Positions 7,621-13,082 of a stretch of DNA of 13,082 nucleotides are shown piece after piece. The notes beneath the pieces are model-generated. The model searched no databases and was not told where the DNA came from. It saw only the letters and a program-made list of their open reading frames with translations. Numbering within the stretch: position 1 is the first letter of the stretch; each line of letters opens with the position of its first letter. Both the position numbers and the translations under genes were made by a program. Origin of the DNA: Euperipatoides rowelli (Eukaryota > Onychophora > Udeonychophora > Euonychophora > Peripatopsidae). The stretch lies in NCBI GenBank assembly GCA_003024985.2, contig PXIH01S0005773.1, one strand, 5' to 3'.

Positions 7621-8504
7621 TTGTGTAAAGTTTGGGCTGTGATTCATAATTACTTGCAATTGTATTGCAATGGCAAAGTGCAATAGTTCTTAAGTTTGAA
7701 ATATAAAAATAGATTCTGATTTTGCACAAAAGAAAGTGAGAATCTTTAAAATAGAAGCCTTTTTTATTGTGTGCATCTGATTGTTTTGAAAAAGATGTGC
7801 AGAACTTGTTAAATAGCAATGGATACATGTATTGGATGTGAAGCACCTACAACTAGACCAATTTTCCTATTTGTACAGCCCACTTTTAAATCAACTTTCT
7901 CTTTTCAGGGAGTATTTCTGTATGCCAATTCCAAATTTTGAAGATCTATTACATTTAGTCTGTGGCTACCATACCTTATAAAAACAAACATGCCATTTAG
8001 AATAATTTTGCAGTTGGTATAAGTACAAACAATTTTATATATGCTTAATAAATAAATATACATAATGCAACTAATTGGTATATTAAAATACATACAGCAT
8101 ATTCAATTCATCTTTATTTAGTTTAATTTATAAACCAAAACATTTCTTCTCTTTAGACTATTTTATATCTCAATGTTTATTTTTTATATAGTTTGTCAAA
8201 CTATTAACTACTTTTATGTCCATCAATTTTTTTAGAATAAAAAAGTAAATAAATAAAAGTTATGGAATTTCTTAATAGGGAAGTTATATTAAATTAATTT
8301 TAAGTTAATCTTTTTGTTATTTTGAATAGCCAAATCAAATAATTGAACTGCTAATGCATAAATTAACGTAAAAACAAATTGAATAACAAGCAACTATGAT
8401 CTAATCACCAAATTAATTACTTTTATGATCCTGTGATTTGACCTCAACCTTCTGCAATCAAGGTGATTGAAATACTAAATGTAGATGATTGCATACAAGA
8501 CATA
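7621..8504. other. AT-rich stretch, no recognised gene
   Basis: About 880 bases between the LINE tail and the TTAA-bounded MITE. The open frames (minus 7846-7544 and 8093-7905) are Tyr/Ile/Cys-rich, resemble no protein I know, and the first crosses the LINE end. The only item of note is the 16-mer TTGCAATTGTATTGCA at 7654-7669, which also occurs at 3112-3127. Confidence 0.6.
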
Positions 8505-8508
8505 TTAA

Positions 8509-9082
8509 CCCTACATCGGGCACAATTGGAAAAGTCACACGGTCAGGTGCAATGCATCTGACAGATATAATTTTCCATTACTTAGTCTAATGGACTCAAA
8601 TTATTATTTTTATCATTATTTATAATAAAAATGTATTTAATATCAACTTAACAAATGATATTTCATAATATTTTATTATGTACGCAATTTTTTTTTTTTA
8701 CAGACAGACAACTAAACATCAAAAAAAAAATGTGATAGCTACAAAGTATTGTTTAGTACAATAATGATAATTGTTGGCACTTATTTATATACCAATAGTT
8801 TATTACACTTAATTAACAAGTTTTTAAATTATAAATTTTTTTGTAAAAAAAAAATATTTTTGAAATTAACATTATAATTTTTAATAGGAAAAAATCTGTT
8901 GCATCAACGGGCACAATGAATCTATTAGATTAAAATTGACCTCCATGACCTTGCGGACTTTAAATCATAAACTTTTTTATACCTATCAAAAGTGGAGATC
9001 ATGCTAGGAAGGTACTAAACTAAAGCTGTAATTTAAAAAATAATGACACATGTATCTGTCAGATCATGCGCCTGACGCCGGG
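8509..9082. mobile_element. piggyBac-like MITE bounded by TTAA
   Basis: A 574-base non-coding element flanked by TTAA on both sides (8505-8508 and 9083-9086), the target of the piggyBac superfamily. It begins CCC and ends GGG. Inside the ends is an inverted repeat. On the left, GGTCAGGTGCAATGCATCTG runs into ACAGATA (about 8538-8565). On the right, the reverse complement reads CGTCAGGCGCATGATCTGAC into AGATA (9080-9053). The left copy sits about 30 bases further in than the right, and asymmetric internal repeats of this kind are known for piggyBac. The interior is AT-rich with no transposase, so an autonomous relative must have mobilised it. Confidence 0.75.
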
Positions 9083-9086
9083 TTAA

Positions 9087-9344
9087 ATTTTTAGTGATTC
9101 AATATTGTGTGATCAATTGGATTATCCTCTCTTGAACTAGACAATGTCTCTAATTGATAACAGCGCCATTTACTTAATTGGCAATATCTCAAAACAATTT
9201 TGCAATCAATTCATTATTTAATTTCTTAGTCTTGGTTCATAACTATTAAATACATGAATGTTAACAAGTTTTTGCCAATTTACAAAATTTGCAATAAATA
9301 AAGGTGCATTCAGTTTCAAAGGGTACTGTAACAAAACAACTATA
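9087..9344. other. AT-rich spacer, nothing recognised
   Basis: No open frame, repeat end or RNA structure stands out between the MITE and the tRNA-like segment. Confidence 0.6.
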
Positions 9345-9430
9345 ATGGACCTCAGGCGGTCTTTAATATCATCTAAGCACTCTGTCGTACATTTGGCTAC
9401 TGGTTCGAATCTGGAAAAATACTTTTTATA
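9345..9430 (+). repeat. Candidate tRNA-derived SINE fragment
   Basis: The plus strand contains GGTTCGAATCT at 9402-9412, which matches the tRNA T-loop/B box in all but the last base. It is preceded by a GC-richer stretch (ggacctcaggcggtctttaa onward) with the length of a tRNA body. The A box is degenerate and no cloverleaf closes after the B box, because the bases that follow are A-rich. A decayed SINE head or tRNA pseudogene is more likely than a working tRNA. Confidence 0.4.
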
Positions 9431-9570
9431 GGATGAAACAAGTACAAGTTGTATTCACTTTTTTCATGATCTTCTAAACCCAAATATAATATTTTTTACT
9501 TGGAATTTATGTATAATAATTTATTGTAACTAAATGTCACTTATTTGTCAAATAATGTTAAAGAATATTA

Positions 9571-9651
9571 GGGTTGTGTGCCTAGTCGAGCGACAATGTT
9601 GATCACTCGATTTTTGGCGCCTAGTTTGATCGGCAGTTTGAACCCGTTAAT
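9571..9651. repeat. GC-rich island with GCCTAGT repeats
   Basis: About 80 bases much richer in G and C than anything within a few hundred bases. GCCTAGT occurs twice in direct orientation (about 9580 and 9620). The ends, GGGTTGTGTGCC and GGCAGTTTGAACCC, are imperfect inverted repeats, and TCGAG/CTCGA flank a short central segment. A plus-strand frame, 9578-9793, starts inside it but soon becomes Ile/Leu-rich and unrecognisable. It may be a small repeat or a fragment of one. Confidence 0.4.
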
Positions 9652-10553
9652 AGGCAAAATTTGTCAGATTTTCATATGTCTCAATACGCTGTTTTTTTCT
9701 TCTCATGAATCAGACATTAAAATTTCCCTTGTACATAAATTTATTGATGACTATTATAGTATTGTGATTATATTGTGTTTATATTGTTTGTAAATCAACT
9801 ATTTCACTGTTTATATTTTGATCAATGTATTGAAATTTTTTTTTTTAATGTTATAGAATATTGTATTAGCCTATTATGTTTATAAAACGTTTAAATAAAT
9901 TGCAATTCGTCTGGAAATTTATTAAAAAAAAAACTATATAACGGACCTATGTTTTTATCTTTTAAGTTAAATAAATATAAAAAAAAATGATCTATATTAT
10001 TTACTTCAGTTCCATTTTACTACAATGGAAAAAATATCTGAAGTAAATTCTTTTGATCAAATTAACTTTAAATCAAATGAAACAAGGGAAATATTAATTA
10101 CTTTTCATTACTTTACATTATTAGATTTGAAATTTGAAACAGGCATATAGTTTCTATTATCCTTGCTATCCTTTCCACAGCTCCAAAGTAAGAAAGTCAA
10201 CAGATACTTTTGGATCACTTTACTTAAATTCTATTTGCAGAAAATTAATTCTTGTACCATCTAATATCTTAACTTTTTTTTTAATTATTATTAAATTAAT
10301 TCAAAAATATATGCAATAAATTCAAACTACATTGAAGTCTCAACTGTATTAATCAAAATAATAAAATATAGTTATTAATCAATAATCCAAAAAATAGTTA
10401 TTGTACAAAACAAACCATAATCCAAAATATAAACATAAATATTAGAAAAACATAAATTTTAGGACATTTTAAAATAATATAGGCTACCAAGTTTAGAAAT
10501 ATTATTAAATTTTTTAATTTGGCCAATGCATTCTGATCCATTTAAGAGATTTA
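9652..10553. other. AT-rich stretch with one small hairpin
   Basis: No gene is recognised in these 900 bases; the short plus frame 10134-10319 is of low complexity. At 9999-10048 there is a perfect 11-bp inverted repeat, ATTTACTTCAG with CTGAAGTAAAT, around a 28-base loop that itself contains CCATT and AATGG. Confidence 0.6.
9999..10048. repeat. Perfect 11-bp stem inverted repeat
   Basis: ATTTACTTCAG (9999-10009) is the exact reverse complement of CTGAAGTAAAT (10038-10048), and an inner CCATT/AATGG pair can extend the fold. It is isolated, with no terminal-repeat motif or target duplication visible. Confidence 0.7.
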
Positions 10554-10583
10554 CAGTAGGGGAGACTGGGGCTAGTTGTTACA
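10554..10583 (+). repeat. Left terminal repeat of the Tigger-like element
   Basis: About 30 bases beginning CAGTAGGGGAGACTGG and ending GTTGTTACA, preceded by TA. It is the sharpest GC-rich edge in this part of the window. The partner repeat lies outside, so the inverted-repeat length is inferred. Confidence 0.65.
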
Positions 10584-10910
10584 AATTAGTTTAAAAATTA
10601 ACCACTTATAGCAGCACCTCTGAGAACTATATCCTGTCTGACTCGGTAGCATACTCATTTCCCACCAAACAAAGTATGCTTAATGTAACATGTGTTTCCT
10701 GCCAGTTGTAAAAGTTCGATTATTTTTTTTGATAAAAAGTAAAAATTAAATTTTGACTTTGAACTCACTTTCACTAGCCTGTTATAAAGGTAAGTTATTG
10801 AATTTTCTCTGATATAAATTTTAATCTATGAGCAACATGAGGTGTATTTCTTTGTTAATTCAGTTTATTGTTTCACAGTGCCTTGACCTCAAAAAAAAAT
10901 ATAGAACATT

Positions 10911-10950
10911 AGGGGTAGTTGTTACAATAGACTAGGGGGAAATTGTTACA
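10911..10950 (+). repeat. Sub-terminal repeats of the transposon end
   Basis: Two degenerate copies of the terminal motif in direct orientation: AGGGGTAGTTGTTACA (10911-10926) and AGGGGGAAATTGTTACA (10934-10950), compared with GGGGCTAGTTGTTACA in the end itself. Repeated sub-terminal motifs often serve as transposase binding sites. That role is inferred here. Confidence 0.6.
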
Positions 10951-10978
10951 GTCTAATAACTTCTCCCATCAATTTTTA

Positions 10979-11124
10979 GGTTAAAGTTATGTTGATTATT
11001 TTTTATTCTTTTAGAAAGTTAATTAGATTTAGGATAAACTTATGTTAATTAATGTCTATTCTTTTAAGAAGTTAATTATTGTTTATAATAAACTTACATT
11101 AATTATTTTTTATTATTTTAGGAA
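10979..11124 (+). repeat. 53-54 bp tandem repeat, about 2.7 copies
   Basis: Copies run 11018-11070 and 11071-11124, with a partial earlier copy at 10979-11017. Each contains a version of TAAACTTATGTTAATTA and ends in a T-rich stretch plus TTTTAG/AAG or similar. The copies differ at many positions, so the array is old. Confidence 0.7.
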
Positions 11125-11147
11125 GTTTTTTTTTTTTGCTAGGAAAT

Positions 11148-13017
11148 ATGGTACGATCCTACAAAAGAAAAACAAATTGAGGTAAAACAACCTTATATGT
11201 ATTTAAATTAGCAGCCCAGGAAGTCTCATCTTGGAGAATTTTAATAAAACATGCTGCTGAAGGTTACAAAATAAACTTAATGACTCTATTCCGTTTTATA
11301 AAAAAAAAAGCAATAACAAAGACAATGAATCAGCCTATACATATGGGTTATGCCAAACCACATCAAATTTTTTCAGATAAACAGGAATCTGAATTGGCAG
11401 AATATATAAAACATTTATCCAAAATATATTATGGATTAACAACAAAAGAAGTTTGTACACTTGCTTATGAGTATGACATATCAAATACAATAGACATTCC
11501 AATGAAATGGAATGAAATTAGAACAGCATCATGTGATTGGCTCTATGGTTTTCTAAAATGCCACTGAATATTGTCTATTCGTACTCCAGAAGTTACAAAC
11601 TTAAGCAGAGCAACTAGTTTCAATAAACATAATGTTCAAGAATTTCAAAATAATTTTGCAACTGTCTATGACACTTACAAATTTTAATTCAAGAATGTAT
11701 GGAACATTGATGAAACTGGAGTTACGACAGTACAGAACCCATCAAAAGTGATTGCTGTCAGAGGAACCAAACAAGTCGGGTCTGTAACATAAGCTGAACA
11801 AGGGACATTATTGACAATAATTTTAGCAGCTAATGCTTGTGGGAACTTAGTTCTATAATTTTTATTTTTCCGAGAAAATTTTCCAAGGATCACTTTATAA
11901 TTGATGGTCCTCCAGGATGTGCAGGGGCTACAAATCCAAATGGATGTGTTACAAAGAAAGAATTTCTAAGTTTCATGGATCACTTTGTGAAACACACAAG
12001 ATGTTCAAAAGAACAACCAGTTTTAGTTACATTAGACAACCACATTTCTCACTTAGCTATTGCAGTCTTAAATTGCTGTAAATGTAATCAAATAGTTCTT
12101 TTATTGTTTCCACCACACACATCACACCAACTCCAGATTTTAGATTTATCTGTTGATGGGCCAGCCATTCAATAAACATATGAATGCTGCTTGTGATGGC
12201 TGGTTGAAAAGTAACCCTGGGAAGACTATGACAATTTATAATTACCCTCTCTAGCAAAACCTACATTATACAGTGCAGCAACTCCTAGAAATATTATGGC
12301 AGGGTTTGAATCCTTGAGGATCTGACCATTTAATAGGAAAATTTTTACAGATGAAGATTTCTTACCAGCTTTAGTAACAGATCGCTTGAAAAACTGTGAT
12401 CCTCTAGTGGAAGTGGAAATTTATTCTTCCAACATTAATGACTGGAACCAGTCCTCAACTAACACATCAAGAAGTTCTGGAAACATTGACAATTGTGCCA
12501 ATAATGATATTGGTTAAGAAACAACATCTTCAGAAAAGATCTTAATCTAACATGACAAACATATGTCACCCCAAGAGGTTCGTCCATATCCGAAAGCTGG
12601 AGAATGCAAGACCCAAAATGCACACAATAAACTTAAGTCAGCCATTTTGACTAGGACACCTGTCAAAAATGCCTTAGAAGCAGAAGAGAAACTAAGGAAT
12701 GAAAAAAAAGAAACAAGGCAAATCTTGATCAAAAATGTTATTAGCTATAGATAGTTTGGAAAAGAATTAAAAAAAAATCATAAAACAAAAAAGGGAGGCA
12801 ATTATTCCAAAGAAAGAGATTATGATTCAAGTTTTAAAGATGAAGACTGTCTGTGCTTGAAATGCCTTCAACCATGGTCTAAATCAAAACCAGGTGAAAA
12901 CTGGGTACAATGTACAAGTTGCCTGAAATGGGCACATGCTAAATGTGCTTCGACTGGTTTTTTTTATACCTTATCAATTGCAAATCTGACTCAGATCTAG
13001 ATGAGAGTGATGACTGA
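11148..13017 (+). pseudogene. Tigger/jerky-like DDE_1 transposase, broken
   Basis: The remnant spans nearly a whole protein of about 600 residues. The N-terminus MVRSYKRKTN is the family start and is followed by TGA (11178), where Arg is usual; a CGA to TGA change would explain it. Then come a helix-turn-helix region (11190-11320) and a CENPB-type part with SDKQESELAEYI, LTTKEVCTLAYEY and DWLYGFLK. The DDE core shows NIDETG (Asp 11709-11711), TLDNHISHL (near 12032) and LQILDLSVDGP (near 12135), so all three acidic positions seem kept. NPGKTMTIYN and a Lys-rich linker follow. The C-terminus has a PHD-like cluster and ends CKSDSDLDESDD at the TGA 13015. Stops also fall at 11565, 11685, 11790, 12323, 12515 and 12548. 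Frame changes occur near 11855, 12160, 12245 and 12970. Confidence 0.85.
12848..12981 (+). other. PHD-finger-like Cys/His cluster in transposase C-terminus
   Basis: The reading is DCLCLKCLQPWS, then GENWVQCTSCLKWAHAKCA, then, after a frame change, CKSDSD. The spacing C-x-C-x2-C ... W-x2-C-x2-C-x2-W-A-H-x2-C matches the PHD-type zinc cluster found at the end of many insect jerky/Tigger-like transposases. In cellular proteins PHD fingers bind histone tails; its use by the transposon is not known to me. Confidence 0.7.
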
Positions 13018-13082
13018 TAATATATAAATTCAATAACATTTTAATTTTGTTACTTTGCATTGTAATTTTATTCAATTGTTCA

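Larger units (their letters stand above)
10790..11142 (+). other. Likely 5' UTR intron of the transposase gene
   Basis: The donor AAG/GTAAGTTA at 10790 is close to the ideal eukaryotic 5' splice site. The acceptor ends at 11142 with a run of twelve T, then GCTAG, and then the transposase ATG five bases later. The 353-base intron would carry the sub-terminal repeats and the 53-bp tandem repeat. The splice signals are seen in sequence; actual splicing is inferred. Confidence 0.45.
10554..13082 (+). mobile_element. pogo/Tigger-like DNA transposon, right end beyond the window
   Basis: The left end starts at 10554 with CAGTAGGGGAGACTGGGGCT followed by agttgttaca, directly after a TA (10552-10553). 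TA is the target of the Tc1/mariner/pogo superfamily, and CAGT-GGGGAGA-type ends are common in insect relatives. Parts of the end recur further in (10911-10926 and 10934-10950). A DDE_1 transposase pseudogene follows at 11148-13017 in the same direction. The matching right terminal repeat is not in the last 65 bases, so the element runs past the window and is at least 2.5 kb. Confidence 0.75.

Noticed and set aside
7544-7846. Minus-strand open frame of 100 codons
   Set aside because: It crosses the LINE 3' end and tail, is rich in Tyr, Ile and Cys, and has no recognisable motif.
9402-9412. A functional tRNA gene
   Set aside because: Only the B box is good; the acceptor stem cannot close and no anticodon arm is convincing.
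12057-12257. Minus-strand open frame of 66 codons
   Set aside because: It is antisense to the transposase DDE core; the plus-strand motifs are decisive.

Overview
The window looks like transposon-rich non-coding DNA from an animal nuclear genome, most likely an insect. It is very AT-rich, has long A and T tracts, and contains only decayed eukaryotic mobile-element genes with splice-like signals and AATA-type tails. There are no bacterial-style operons and no intact host gene. A jockey-type LINE, a Copia LTR element, a TTAA-bounded MITE and a pogo/Tigger-like transposon together fit an arthropod. A hemipteran is a guess from the style of the repeats. One unresolved base (n) lies at 3102.

Layout from left to right. 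1-129 appears to be the end of a hAT-like transposon. 130-2750 is mostly plain AT-rich sequence with a few short structured spots: a palindromic GTTAAC cluster, an AATA microsatellite, a hairpin beside a GC-richer patch, and a tRNA-like A/B-box segment. 2747-2953 is a long imperfect inverted repeat. About 3128-7620 is a nested pair. The 3' end of a jockey-like LINE (+ strand; pol C-terminus at 3175-3642, then 3' UTR) is interrupted by a Copia-type LTR retrotransposon (- strand; LTRs 3809-4158 and 6778-7126). The LINE 3' UTR then resumes at 7127 and ends near 7620 with a GGCC hairpin and an AATA tail.

7621-8504 shows nothing recognisable. 8509-9082 is a piggyBac-like MITE bounded by TTAA. 9345-9430 may be a tRNA-derived SINE fragment. 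9571-9651 is a small GC-rich island. 10554 to beyond the window end is a pogo/Tigger (jerky-like, DDE_1) transposon: its left terminal repeat, repeated sub-terminal motifs, a likely 5' UTR intron, and a dead transposase ending in a PHD-like Cys/His cluster.

The genes do not form a pathway. Each is a relic of an independent element, and their nesting gives a relative order: the LINE arrived before the Copia element. The most unusual item is that the Copia element keeps gag, protease and integrase regions but stops just before reverse transcriptase and joins the 3' LTR directly. I did not find a convincing new biological system.
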